NCBI RefSeq assembly: GCF_000374645.1
Contig: NZ_KB894809.1
Location: 43,628 to 107,627, forward strand
Direction of reading: 5' to 3'
Length of the DNA: 64,000 nucleotides
DNA from: Arhodomonas aquaeolei DSM 8974
GTDB taxonomy: Bacteria > Pseudomonadota > Gammaproteobacteria > Nitrococcales > Nitrococcaceae
Shown: one piece after another, positions 1 through 7,602 of the stretch
Layout of the letters: each line of letters starts with the position of its first letter
Position numbering within the stretch: position 1 is the stretch's first letter
Translations under genes and position numbers: made by a program
Notes under the pieces: generated by a model
The model's input: only the letters and a program-made list of their open reading frames with translations
What the model was told of the DNA's origin: nothing
Database searches by the model: none

Positions 1-705
1 TTGGCTGCTCCTGGCAGCCAACATCCCGGTGCCGCTACACCGGGGCGAAAACGCCGGCTGCCTTGAGCAGCCGACCTACCGGAGCGCGCCGGGGGACCGG
101 TTCCAGCCCTGTTCGGTCGGGTAGGTTGGCGACTCCTGGCAGCCAACATTCCGGTGCCGCTACACCGGGGCGAAAACGCCGGCTGCCTTGAGCAGCCGAC
201 CTACCGGAGCGCGCCGGGGGACCGGTTCCGGCCCTGTTCGGTCGGGTAGGTTGGCTGCTCCTGGCAGCCAACATCCCGGTGCCGCTACACCGGGGCGAAA
301 ACGCCGGCTGCCATTGAGCAGCCGACCTACCGGAACGCGCCGCGGGACCGGTTCCGGCCCTGTTCGGTCGGGTAGGTTGGCTGCTCCTGGCAGCCAACAT
401 CCCGGTGCCGCTACACCGGGGCGAAAACGCCGGCTGCCTTGAGCAGCCGACCTACCGGAGCGCGCCGGGGGACCGGTTCCAGCCCTGTTCGGTCGGGTAG
501 GTTGGCGACTCCTGGCAGCCAACATTCCGGTGCCGCTACACCGGGGCGAAAACGCCGGCTGCCTTGAGCAGCCGACCTACCGGAGCGCGCCGGGGGACCG
601 GTTCCGGCCCTGTTCGGTCGGGTAGGTTGGCTGCTCCTGGCAGCCAACATTCCGGTGCCGTTAGACCGGGGGACAAACGTCGGCTGCCGGGAGCAGCCGA
701 CCTGC
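1..705. repeat. Tandem array of a 125-bp REP/BIME-like unit
   Basis: Units begin at 1, 126, 251, 377, 502 and 627. The third is 126 bp and the last diverges after about 660. Each unit holds two short hairpins facing each other: TTGGCTGC-tcctg-GCAGCCAA preceded by GTAGG, and CGGCTGC-cttga-GCAGCCG followed by ACCTAC. A GTAG tetranucleotide at the foot of a GC-rich hairpin is the hallmark of REP sequences mobilised by RAYT proteins, and inverted pairs of these are called BIMEs. Bases 1-250 are identical to 377-626, so a three-unit block was duplicated. The array is cut by the window edge and probably continues to the left. Reading frames through it are open only because of base composition. Confidence 0.9.
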
Positions 706-733
706 GCGTGGCTGGACCGTATGACACCCGGGC

Positions 734-774
734 GCAACGCCGGCCGGGCTACCGCCGGCCGGTCTGGGCGTTGC
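734..774 (-). terminator. Inverted repeat at the 3' end of minE
   Basis: GCAACGCC at 734-741 pairs with GGCGTTGC at 767-774, and CCGGCCGG inside each arm extends the stem. It spans the minE stop codon and would form a very stable hairpin at the end of the min transcript. There is no U-tract, so intrinsic termination is only possible. Confidence 0.4.
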
Positions 775-1030
775 CTTCGCCGCCTTCCGGCAGGGTGATG
801 TTGAGCTCGAGGACGTCGCAGTTGCCCTCGTGCTCGACCTCCATGCGAACGGCGTCGTCGCTCACCTGCACATACTTGCGGATGACCGAGAGCAGTTCCT
901 CCTGGAGCTTGGGCAGGTAATCCGGCCCGCCGCGCCCGGAGCGCTCGCGGGCAACGATGATCTGCAGCCGCTCCTTGGCCACGGAGGCCGAGCGGCGCTT
1001 CTCGGAGCGGAAATAGTCCAGGAAGCTCAT
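749..1030 (-). CDS. minE: Cell division topological specificity factor MinE
   Basis: This 93-aa protein drives pole-to-pole oscillation of MinCD by binding MinD on the membrane and stimulating its ATPase, so the Z-ring forms only at midcell. The N-terminus MSFLDYFR is the membrane-targeting helix. The segment around residues 13-30 ([15 protein letters not shown]) is the MinD-contact region, which refolds from strand to helix in known MinE proteins. The rest is the dimeric topological specificity domain. Length is normal for the family. It starts 4 bp after the minD stop and is the last gene of minC-minD-minE. Confidence 0.96.
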   Translation of the reverse strand: MSFLDYFRSEKRRSASVAKERLQIIVARERSGRGGPDYLPKLQEELLSVIRKYVQVSDDAVRMEVEHEGNCDVLELNITLPEGGEGNAQTGRR

Positions 1031-1034
1031 TGCC

Positions 1035-1841
1035 TCAACCCCCGAAAATCCGTCCGAACAGACCCTTCTTCTCCGTGAGGAAGCGGTGTTCGCGTTCCTC
1101 GCCCAGGAAGCGTGCCACCGCATCGTCGTACGCCTGGCCAGCATCGGTGCGGTCCTCGAGGATGACCGGCACGCCCGCGTTGGAGGCGTTGAGCACGGCG
1201 GTGGACTCGGGGATGACGCCAAGCAGGTCGATCGCCAGGATCTCGCGCACGTCCTCGACGCTGAGCATCTCGCCCTTGCCGACCCTGGAGGGGGCATAAC
1301 GGGTGATGAGCAGGTGCTCGCCCACCGGCTCCTTGCCCTGTTCCGCACGGCGGGTCTTGCTGGCAAGCAGCCCGAGCACCCGGTCGGAGTCGCGCACCGA
1401 GGAGACCTCGGGATTGGTCACCACCAGGGCCTCGTCGGCGAAGTACATCGCGAGGTTCGCCCCGCGCTCGATGCCCGCGGGCGAGTCGCAGACGATGTAG
1501 TCGAACTGCTCCGAGAGCGTGTCCAGCACCTGCTCCACGCCCTCCTGGGTCAGGGCGTCCTTGTCCCGCGTCTGGGAGGCGGGAAGGATGTAGAGATCCT
1601 CGACGCGCTTGTCGCGGATCAGTGCCTGGTTGAGGTTCGCCTCGCCGTTGATGACGTTGACGAAGTCATAGACCACGCGGCGCTCGCAGCCCATGATCAG
1701 GTCCAGATTGCGCAGGCCGACGTCGAAGTCGACGACCACGGTCTTGTAGCCGCGACGGGCGAGCCCCGCGGCGAAGGCGGCGCTGGTGGTGGTCTTGCCG
1801 ACCCCGCCCTTGCCGGATGTCACGACGAGAATCTTCGCCAC
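1035..1841 (-). CDS. minD: Septum site-determining ATPase MinD
   Basis: A 268-aa ParA/MinD-family ATPase. ATP-bound dimers sit on the inner membrane, recruit MinC and are released by MinE. The deviant Walker A motif KGGVGKTT is at residues 11-18 with the signature Lys11. The switch I region [11 protein letters not shown] and the Walker B-like DSPAGIE segment are clear. The C-terminal amphipathic helix [10 protein letters not shown] is the membrane-targeting sequence. Length and all motifs are canonical. It lies 47 bp after minC and 4 bp before minE. Confidence 0.97.
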   Translation of the reverse strand: MAKILVVTSGKGGVGKTTTSAAFAAGLARRGYKTVVVDFDVGLRNLDLIMGCERRVVYDFVNVINGEANLNQALIRDKRVEDLYILPASQTRDKDALTQEGVEQVLDTLSEQFDYIVCDSPAGIERGANLAMYFADEALVVTNPEVSSVRDSDRVLGLLASKTRRAEQGKEPVGEHLLITRYAPSRVGKGEMLSVEDVREILAIDLLGVIPESTAVLNASNAGVPVILEDRTDAGQAYDDAVARFLGEEREHRFLTEKKGLFGRIFGG

Positions 1842-1888
1842 GCTGAAACCTCCTGAGTCCTTGTCCGAATCGCAGGGTGTCCTGCCCG

Positions 1889-2626
1889 TTACTGGGCGCC
1901 CGCCAGCGGCTCGATGTGCAGTGTCTCACCCGCCAGGCGGATCTGAACACTGTGGCCGCGGCTGGCCTCGTCAATGTCCTCGCTGACCCGGTAACACCCG
2001 GCGATCGCGATGAGCTCCGCGTTGAGCTGCTGGCAGAAGATCCGCGCGTCGGCGTCGCCCTGCACACCTGCCAGGGCCCGCCCGCGCAGATTCGAGTAGA
2101 CGTGGATGTTGCCGTCCGCCAGCACCTCGGCGCCCGGGCTGACCGGCGCGAGCACGACGAGATCGCCGCCACGGGCGTAGATCTGCTGGCCGGAACGCAC
2201 CGGCTGGGTCACGAGCCGCGCCGTCGCCGACGCCGGCTCCGGCCGGGCGGGCGCCGGGCCGGTGTCCACCTCGCGGGTACTGCCGCCGCCGGGCTGGCGC
2301 ATCACGCCGAGGCCGGCGGCCTGGGCCGTATTCTCCACCCGAGGGTCACCGGCGGTCACCGCCACCGGGGCCAGCCCGCTCTGCCAGAGGTGATGGGCGA
2401 GCTCGCTCAGCCAGATGTCGTCGATGCCGCTGGCCGCCACCGGGGTGAGATCGAGGATGACCGGCATGCCGTCGAAGAAGGCCGGGGCCTCGGCGATGCG
2501 CGCCTCCAGGTCCGCAAGGAAGTGCTCCAGATCCGCGTCCAGCAGACGCAGGATGGTCAACGTCAGCATCCGGCCCTTGAGTTCGAATGCCGGCTCGCCC
2601 GCCGCGGTACTCGCCTGTGAGGTCAT
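1889..2626 (-). CDS. minC: Septum site-determining protein MinC
   Basis: A 245-aa FtsZ polymerisation inhibitor. The N-terminal domain (about 1-105) carries the FtsZ-binding fold, followed by a Pro/Ala/Thr-rich linker. The C-terminal beta-helix domain (about 140-240) contains the segments VRSGQQIYARGGDLVVL and GAEVLADGNIHVYSNLRGRALAG, typical of the region that dimerises and binds MinD. I chose the start at 2626 because a GGGGAG ribosome site sits just upstream; an in-frame ATG 14 codons earlier lacks one. First gene of the min operon, behind the promoter at 2875-2903. Confidence 0.95.
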   Translation of the reverse strand: MTSQASTAAGEPAFELKGRMLTLTILRLLDADLEHFLADLEARIAEAPAFFDGMPVILDLTPVAASGIDDIWLSELAHHLWQSGLAPVAVTAGDPRVENTAQAAGLGVMRQPGGGSTREVDTGPAPARPEPASATARLVTQPVRSGQQIYARGGDLVVLAPVSPGAEVLADGNIHVYSNLRGRALAGVQGDADARIFCQQLNAELIAIAGCYRVSEDIDEASRGHSVQIRLAGETLHIEPLAGAQ

Positions 2627-3091
2627 GCATCTCCCCGAGAGAACGTGTGCCCGACCCCGGAACGCCATGCGCCACGCCGTCCGACGCCCCGGGCGACAGG
2701 CCCGCCGGTGCCGCGGGGCGCGGCCCGGAAGCCGCTGCCGCCCGCTGACACCCCGGACCCGCGCCCGTTTCGGCGAGCCGCGGCCGCGCCATCGCGCGTG
2801 CCGGTCTCGTCCAGGGGCCGGACGGCGTGGCGCACCATGTCACGGGGACGCCTGCCGGTGTCTTATTGCCCGCCTTTATATCGTGCAGCCCCGGGGCGAT
2901 CAATAGCCGCATCATCACGGCGCGACCGGCGTCGCCACAGGCCCTGCCGGCGGGACTGTCGCAGCCGCCCGACACCCGTCGACAGACGGTGGTCCAGGCC
3001 CGATGACGCACTCGGCCGCGTAACGTTTCCGGGCACGCTCACCACCGCCGCGGCACTATCGGGTGATACGGCGCTCCCCTACACTGGCCCG
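2627..3091. other. Intergenic region between divergent minC and MFS gene
   Basis: This 465-bp stretch has no convincing gene. It holds the minC promoter at 2875-2903 and roughly 250 bp of untranslated leader for the min operon. Open frames through it are high-GC artefacts. A TACACT at 3080-3085 could be a -10 for the downstream transporter, but no fitting -35 was found. Confidence 0.6.
2875..2903 (-). promoter_or_regulatory. Sigma-70 promoter for minCDE
   Basis: On the minus strand TTGATC (2903-2898) and TATAAA (2880-2875) are separated by exactly 17 bp. This is the best sigma-70 match in the surrounding GC-rich DNA and points toward minC. Transcription would begin near 2868, giving a leader of about 240 nt. 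Confidence 0.6.
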
Positions 3092-4297
3092 ATGTCCGAC
3101 GAGAAGAACAATCCGCCCCTGTCCCGCCGCCTCGCCCTGCTCACCCTGCTCTGGCTCACGGGACTCTACCTGCGCGTGCCCATCCTCGTGGCCCCGCCGC
3201 TTGCCCCGGTGATTGGCGACGATCTCGCGTTGAGCCAGACGGTGATCGGCGCGCTCACCACCCTGCCCGTGCTCATGCTCGCGGTCGGCGCCCTGCCCGG
3301 CGCGCTCGCCATTGCCCGGCTCGGCGCCCGACGGACCCTGGCCCTGGCACTCGTGCTGGTCGCGGCGAGCTCGGCCGCCCGCGGTCTGGCGCCGCCGCCG
3401 GCGGTGCTGCTTGCCGCCACGGCGATACTGGGGCTCGGTGTGGCGGCGATGCAGCCGGCCCTGCCGGCGCTGGTACCGCTGTGGTGCCCGGGTTTCGTCG
3501 CGCTCGGCTCCGCGGTGTACATGAACGGTATGCTCATGGGCGAGTTCGTCGGCGCCGGCCTGACGCTGCCGGTGATCATGCCGCTCACCGGCGGAAGCTG
3601 GCGGCTGACCCTGCTTACGTGGTCTCTACCGGCGCTCGCCGTCGGCGTGGTGGTCATGCTCTGCCGCAGCCGCGGCGAGGCCGGCCCGGCGGCACCGCAC
3701 TGGCAGCCGGACTGGCACGACGGCACAGTCTGGCGCCTGGGGGCCCTGCTCGGCGCCGCGGCCACGGTGTTCTTCGGCACCAACGCGTACATGGGCAGCA
3801 TCCTCGCCGACCGCGGCGCCATGGACGCCCTGCCGGCGACGCTGTTCACGTTCAACGTCTGCCAGGTCGCGGCCTCGGTGCTGATGATGGCGATGTCCGG
3901 CCGCTGGCTCGGTCGGCGTGGCCCGCTGGTGATCACCGGCCTGGCCTGCGTCGCGGGCCTGGCCCTGTTCACCCTCACCGGCGGGCTGGCGGCACTGGCG
4001 GGCGCGCTGGTGGTGGGCTTCGCCTCGGCGGTACAGCTGATCCTGCTGGTCTCCCTGCCGCCGTGGCTGACCGACTCCAGCGGGGCCGGACGGCTGTCCG
4101 CGGGGATGTTCACCCTGGGCTACGCCGTGGCATTCACGGTACCCCTGATCGGCGGAATGATCGCGGACGCCACGGGCACGCCGCCCCTGGCGCTCGCGCC
4201 GGTGACCGCCTATGCCCTGCTCGCAGCGCCACTGGCACTCGGCCTGGACCTGCGATCGCGCGACGCGCGGGGGACTGGGGACGGGGACGAACGATGA
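3092..4297 (+). CDS. MFS transporter, CynX/NimT family
   Basis: A 401-aa inner-membrane carrier with about 12 hydrophobic segments in two halves and a hydrophilic central loop near residue 200. The N-terminal signature LRVPILVAPPLAPVIGDDL followed by TTLPVLML matches the CynX/NimT branch of the major facilitator superfamily, which includes cyanate and 2-nitroimidazole transporters. The substrate cannot be read from sequence. The ATG at 3092 fits the usual length; a longer N-terminal extension is compositional noise. It is divergent from minC and not obviously in an operon. Confidence 0.85.
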   Translation: MSDEKNNPPLSRRLALLTLLWLTGLYLRVPILVAPPLAPVIGDDLALSQTVIGALTTLPVLMLAVGALPGALAIARLGARRTLALALVLVAASSAARGLAPPPAVLLAATAILGLGVAAMQPALPALVPLWCPGFVALGSAVYMNGMLMGEFVGAGLTLPVIMPLTGGSWRLTLLTWSLPALAVGVVVMLCRSRGEAGPAAPHWQPDWHDGTVWRLGALLGAAATVFFGTNAYMGSILADRGAMDALPATLFTFNVCQVAASVLMMAMSGRWLGRRGPLVITGLACVAGLALFTLTGGLAALAGALVVGFASAVQLILLVSLPPWLTDSSGAGRLSAGMFTLGYAVAFTVPLIGGMIADATGTPPLALAPVTAYALLAAPLALGLDLRSRDARGTGDGDER

Positions 4298-4434
4298 CAC
4301 GCCGCCCCCCGGACACGAGACGGACGGCGGTGCGATACTTGCGCGGCAGCACGGCCAGTCGCGCGGATGACGGCGGAACGCCATGACCGGCGCATGGTCT
4401 GTGGGTAAGAAGAGCGGGCACCGACGGGAAGAGC

Positions 4435-4707
4435 ATGCTGGGCAAAACGCTGTACACGATCACCTTCGAGCCGGACGGCCCGGTCGTCACCCGGGGCACG
4501 CCGCCGCCGGGCTTCCTCTCGGGCTGCCGCGACATCGCCCGCCTCTACGGCGTACAGGCCGGCCAGGTCCGCTGCGTGCGCACCGCCGCCGGCCACCGCC
4601 TGCGCTTCTCCTCGAACGTCCCCGAGCGCTGCCGCCAGCCCCTGCGCAACGTCTGGGAACCGCCGCCCACCGGCGGCGGCAACGGCGGCACCCGCGCGAG
4701 GGGCTGA
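4435..4707 (+). CDS. Small DUF3634-like protein
   Basis: A 90-aa protein of unknown function. The core has TRGTPPPGFLSGCRDIARLYGV, then RCVRTAAGHRLRFSSNVPE and LRNVW. This order (G-x-x-P-x-x-F, CRDIAR, LRFS, RNVW) is what I recall for DUF3634, a family usually found as small proteins with an N-terminal membrane anchor. This copy lacks a clear transmembrane helix. The C-terminus is Gly/Arg-rich and disordered-looking. The family call is from memory of the motif pattern. Confidence 0.6.
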   Translation: MLGKTLYTITFEPDGPVVTRGTPPPGFLSGCRDIARLYGVQAGQVRCVRTAAGHRLRFSSNVPERCRQPLRNVWEPPPTGGGNGGTRARG

Positions 4708-4708
4708 C

Positions 4709-5131
4709 TCAGTCCGGTCGCAAGGCGCCCCGAACCGCCTCGACGTAACGCAGGAGATCTCCGAGGTGATTCGCCAGGATGTCCTCGACGATCGTCAGAT
4801 CGACCTCCTGGTAACCGTGCACGAGCACGTTGTGGAACCCGGCCATCGCGTACAGGGACTCGGCCAGCTCGTCACCGAGCATACCGGCCCGTCTCAGCAG
4901 ATCGAACAACGCTCGATTGGTGGCCGGCTCACCCAGCCTTCTGACCGAAACAATGTGTGAGGCCGCATCCAGTGACGCCTGAATCGCGATCTGCAGGGTG
5001 TGCTCGACGAACCGGGCCTCACGCGCATCGCTCCCTAGGTGCTCCGGCCGGGCCAGTTCACGGAGTTCGCAAACGCACGTTTCTATGAGCGCTAGTTTTT
5101 CTCGATCAGGGCCGAATCCGTCATGCCACAC
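4709..5131 (-). CDS. hepT: HepT-like HEPN toxin (DUF86)
   Basis: A 140-aa all-helical HEPN-domain protein. In MNT/HEPN toxin-antitoxin modules the toxin is a nuclease using an R-x4-6-H motif and is silenced by AMPylation of the nearby Tyr. Here the motif region reads GFHNVLVHGYQEVD: His105 and Tyr107 are kept but the position normally held by Arg (residue 100) is His. The GTG start overlaps the end of mntA by 11 bp, so the pair is translationally coupled with the antitoxin first. The start codon choice is inferred. The Arg-to-His change may lower nuclease activity or mark a subfamily. Confidence 0.85.
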   Translation of the reverse strand: MWHDGFGPDREKLALIETCVCELRELARPEHLGSDAREARFVEHTLQIAIQASLDAASHIVSVRRLGEPATNRALFDLLRRAGMLGDELAESLYAMAGFHNVLVHGYQEVDLTIVEDILANHLGDLLRYVEAVRGALRPD

Positions 5132-5510
5132 GCCCGCGACGGTATTCCCGGATATAGGGCAGGACGTCAAAATAGGCGTTTCTCGCCGCCACCTCGAAGG
5201 CGGCACGCAACTCCGGCGCCTCATCCATGACCAGGATCCCGTCACGCAGTATCCGGTGAACGAGATCCGGCGGCGCATCGCGGATGTCGACCAGGTCGAC
5301 ATCCCGTTCCAGCGCCCGCTCCAGAGCCCCGCGAATACGCTGCAGTGGCCCGAGCAGCCCGGCAGGGCGTGACTGATCCGGTTGCAGCAGCACGGCAACG
5401 TCGACGTCACTGCCCTCCCGCGGACACCCGCGTGCCCGGCTGCCGAACAGATAGACGCACGCTACCGGCGCCCCCGTCCGGGCAACCGCCTCGCGTATCG
5501 TCTCTTTCAT
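5121..5510 (-). CDS. mntA: MntA-like minimal nucleotidyltransferase antitoxin
   Basis: A 129-aa minimal nucleotidyltransferase. The catalytic motif GSRARG (23-28) followed by SDVDV with Asp35 and Asp37 defines the polymerase-beta-type metal site. Family members neutralise HepT by transferring AMP to its C-terminal tyrosine. The start at 5510 follows GAGGAA at a spacing of 6 nt; an ATG seven codons upstream has no such site. It is the first gene of the pair with hepT, and a TG-extended -10 lies at 5563-5571. Confidence 0.88.
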   Translation of the reverse strand: MKETIREAVARTGAPVACVYLFGSRARGCPREGSDVDVAVLLQPDQSRPAGLLGPLQRIRGALERALERDVDLVDIRDAPPDLVHRILRDGILVMDEAPELRAAFEVAARNAYFDVLPYIREYRRGRVA

Positions 5511-5562
5511 TCGGGATTCCTCGTGACCCATGGCGTTTCGCCTGCCGCGGACCCTGCACCGC

Positions 5563-5571
5563 AGAATACCA
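5563..5571 (-). promoter_or_regulatory. Extended -10 promoter for mntA-hepT
   Basis: TGGTATTCT on the minus strand is a TGn extended -10 element. Only a weak -35 (CTGATC) is visible about 16 bp upstream. It would give a leader of about 45 nt before mntA. Confidence 0.4.
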
Positions 5572-5586
5572 TCACGCGATCGCGGA

Positions 5587-6852
5587 TCAGGACACCAGCG
5601 CCTGGTAGGTCAGCACGCGGAGCTGCTGACGCAGGGGATAGCTCCACGAGGGCATGAGCTGGGTGAGGAAGATCACCGCCATGTCCTCCCGCGGATCGAC
5701 CCAGAAGGCCGTGCTCGCCACGCCGCCCCAGGCGAACTCCCCGGGGGAGCCCAGGATGCGGGCACGGACCGGGTCGAGGGTGACGGACACGCCCAGGCCG
5801 AAGCCGATGCCGTCGTAGCGGGTCTCGCTGAACACCGGCTGGCCCATGCTCGCCAGGTCCCCGGGGAGCTGGTTGGTGGTCATGAGCTCGACGGTCTTGC
5901 GCCCGAGAAGCCGTACGCCGTCGACCTCGCCGCCACCCAGCATCATCCGGCAGTAGCGCAGGTAGTCGGGGGCCGTGGAGATCAGCCCGCCGCCGCCGGA
6001 GTGCAGCGACACGGGGGCGCGGAAGGCGCTCGAGGCCGGCGCCTCGAGCAGCTCCAGGCCGCCGTCCGGCATCGGCATGTCGCCGCCGTCACCGGCGAGC
6101 AGCCCGTCGCTGCCCGGCGGGCCGTAGAGCGCGGCGAGGCGGTCGATGTCGCGGTCCGCCACCTCGAAGCCGGTGTCGTGCATGCCGAGCGGGGCGAGCA
6201 CGTGGCGCTGAAGGAAGACGTCGAAACGCTCGCCACTCAGCACCTCCACCAGCCGGCCGAGGACGTCCGTCGCCACACTGTAGTGCCAGCGCGCGCCGGG
6301 ATGGTCGATCAGCGGCTGGGCGGCCACCCGCTCGACCATCTCCGCGAGACCGCCCTCGCCGCGGACGAAATCGATGCCGGCATTGCGGTACATGCCGCTC
6401 ACCGGGCTGTCGCCCATGAACCAGTAGGTGAGCCCGGCGGTATGGGTGAGCAGGTGATGAATGGTGATGGGCCCGTCGGCGGGCTTGAGCCGGGGCGCCT
6501 GGGCGCTGCCGCCCACCAGGACCTGCATGTCCTCGAACTCCGGGAGGTAACGGGCCACGGGGTCGTCGAGCTGGAAGGCTCCCGCCTCGTAGAGCATCAT
6601 CAGCGCCACAGTGGTGAGCGGCTTGGTCATGGAGAACACGCGGAAGAGCGTGTCCCGCTGCACCGGAGCACCCGCCTCGATGTCCCGCTGACCCTCGCAC
6701 TCGAAGAACGCGACCCGCCCATGCCGGGCGATGAGCACGCTCGCCCCGGGCAGGCGCTCACGCTCGACCTGCTCGCGCATCCAGCGCCGCACCCGGCCGA
6801 GCCGTTCGCGGCTCAGCCCCACCTGCTCCGGTGCCACCGGTGTCTCCATCAT
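5587..6852 (-). CDS. Serine beta-lactamase-family hydrolase (class C-like, EstB type)
   Basis: A 421-aa serine hydrolase of the beta-lactamase/penicillin-binding fold. The catalytic tetrad S-M-T-K is in the context FRVFSMTKPLTT. The second motif is Y-S-V in WHYSVATDVLG, and a HSGGGGL segment lies near the third active-site edge. Relatives act as esterases, D-aminopeptidases or transesterases rather than true beta-lactamases. No signal peptide is visible, so it is probably cytoplasmic, which argues against a drug-resistance role. The start at 6852 follows AGGGAG at 6 nt. It stands alone. Confidence 0.88.
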   Translation of the reverse strand: MMETPVAPEQVGLSRERLGRVRRWMREQVERERLPGASVLIARHGRVAFFECEGQRDIEAGAPVQRDTLFRVFSMTKPLTTVALMMLYEAGAFQLDDPVARYLPEFEDMQVLVGGSAQAPRLKPADGPITIHHLLTHTAGLTYWFMGDSPVSGMYRNAGIDFVRGEGGLAEMVERVAAQPLIDHPGARWHYSVATDVLGRLVEVLSGERFDVFLQRHVLAPLGMHDTGFEVADRDIDRLAALYGPPGSDGLLAGDGGDMPMPDGGLELLEAPASSAFRAPVSLHSGGGGLISTAPDYLRYCRMMLGGGEVDGVRLLGRKTVELMTTNQLPGDLASMGQPVFSETRYDGIGFGLGVSVTLDPVRARILGSPGEFAWGGVASTAFWVDPREDMAVIFLTQLMPSWSYPLRQQLRVLTYQALVS

Positions 6853-7302
6853 GACCAACTCCCTGCGTGATCCACTGCACCCCCGGGACGCACGGGCTTC
6901 GGTGCGCCCGAGCCACCGGCCGCGCCCGCGACGGCGGTTCCAGGTGTGCCGCACCCAATCGTGCCCATCCCCCGGCCACGACGTCCAGAGCGGGCCCATA
7001 GCCTCACCGCCCCCTCGCGTGGCGACAAAGGAGATACGAGGGCGACGCGGCACGCTCGCTCCGATCAGCGACGACCACCGCACCCCCCACTACCGGCCCA
7101 ACACCGGTGAGCTCCGGTAGGTCGTGCACGGCCAAAGGCCGTGTGCGACATCCCCACCCGACGCCCCGGCAGAGACGTCGCACGCCTTCGGCGCACGACT
7201 TACGATTGCCACCCGGGGCATCACCCGCTCCCGGTACGGCAACGGCGCGCGCTGTCGCGTTACACTCGGGGCCGGATGCAGGCCCTGGGGGGATCGATCA
7301 TC
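6853..7302. other. Intergenic region with a REP pair
   Basis: A 450-bp gap between the divergent hydrolase and HlyU-like genes. The only clear structure is the paired hairpin element at 7117-7203. The rest is featureless GC-rich sequence with spurious open frames. Confidence 0.6.
7117..7203. repeat. BIME-like REP pair, second subfamily
   Basis: GTAGGTCG heads a near-perfect 13-bp hairpin (tcgtgcacggcc-aaa-ggccgtgtgcga). After 27 bp an inverted hairpin begins GTCGCACGCC and ends CGACTTAC. The layout of two hairpins with GTAG-type feet pointing outwards equals that of the 125-bp unit at the window start, but the stem sequence differs, so it is a second REP subfamily. A relative lies at 21296-21366. 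Confidence 0.75.
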
Positions 7303-7602
7303 ATGCTCAAGGGATTATGGCAACGCCTGCGCGGCGGGGACGGCGACGCCCCCGTGGCGGTGGGCGGCCGTGAGGAATACAACGGCTTCGAGATCGTGGC
7401 GATGCCGCGCAAGGACGGCAGCGCCTGGCGGGTTGCCGGGGAGATCCGCCGGCCCGGCGCCGGCGACGCACGACCGTACGTGTTCGTGCGCGCCGACAGC
7501 TACGGCGAGTACGAGGCGGCGGTCTCGGTGAGCCTCGCCAAGGGCCGCCGCCTGATCGACGAGAACGGCGAGTCGCTGTTCGACCCGCCGGCTACAGGCT
7601 GA
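7303..7602 (+). CDS. HlyU-family protein
   Basis: A 99-aa soluble protein. The segments YNGFEIVAMPRKDGSAWRVAGEI, YVFVRADSY and ASVSLAKGRRLIDENG match the HlyU domain, a small alpha/beta fold named for a Vibrio haemolysin regulator. Distant members are of unknown role, so regulation here is not shown. The ATG at 7303 is 10 nt after a GGGGGG run; an ATG nine codons upstream is an alternative. Its last 11 bp overlap the converging cyclodeaminase gene. Confidence 0.8.
   Translation: MLKGLWQRLRGGDGDAPVAVGGREEYNGFEIVAMPRKDGSAWRVAGEIRRPGAGDARPYVFVRADSYGEYEAAVSVSLAKGRRLIDENGESLFDPPATG

Noticed and set aside
1-737. Long open frames through the tandem repeat on both strands, looking like repeat proteins rich in Pro, Gly and Arg.
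   Set aside because: The 125-bp period is not a multiple of three, several frames on both strands stay open at once, and the unit is explained by paired hairpins.
749-1366. A longer minE beginning inside minD.
   Set aside because: The extra 112 residues are minD read out of frame; the ATG at 1030 gives the normal 93-aa MinE.
1086-1856. A 256-aa open frame antisense to minD, and similar long antisense frames across most genes.
   Set aside because: They are high-GC shadows of the real genes, with no ribosome sites or recognisable domains.
5587-6852. Beta-lactamase resistance gene.
   Set aside because: The fold is right, but there is no export signal and the motif pattern fits the esterase/peptidase branch; no resistance claim is supported.
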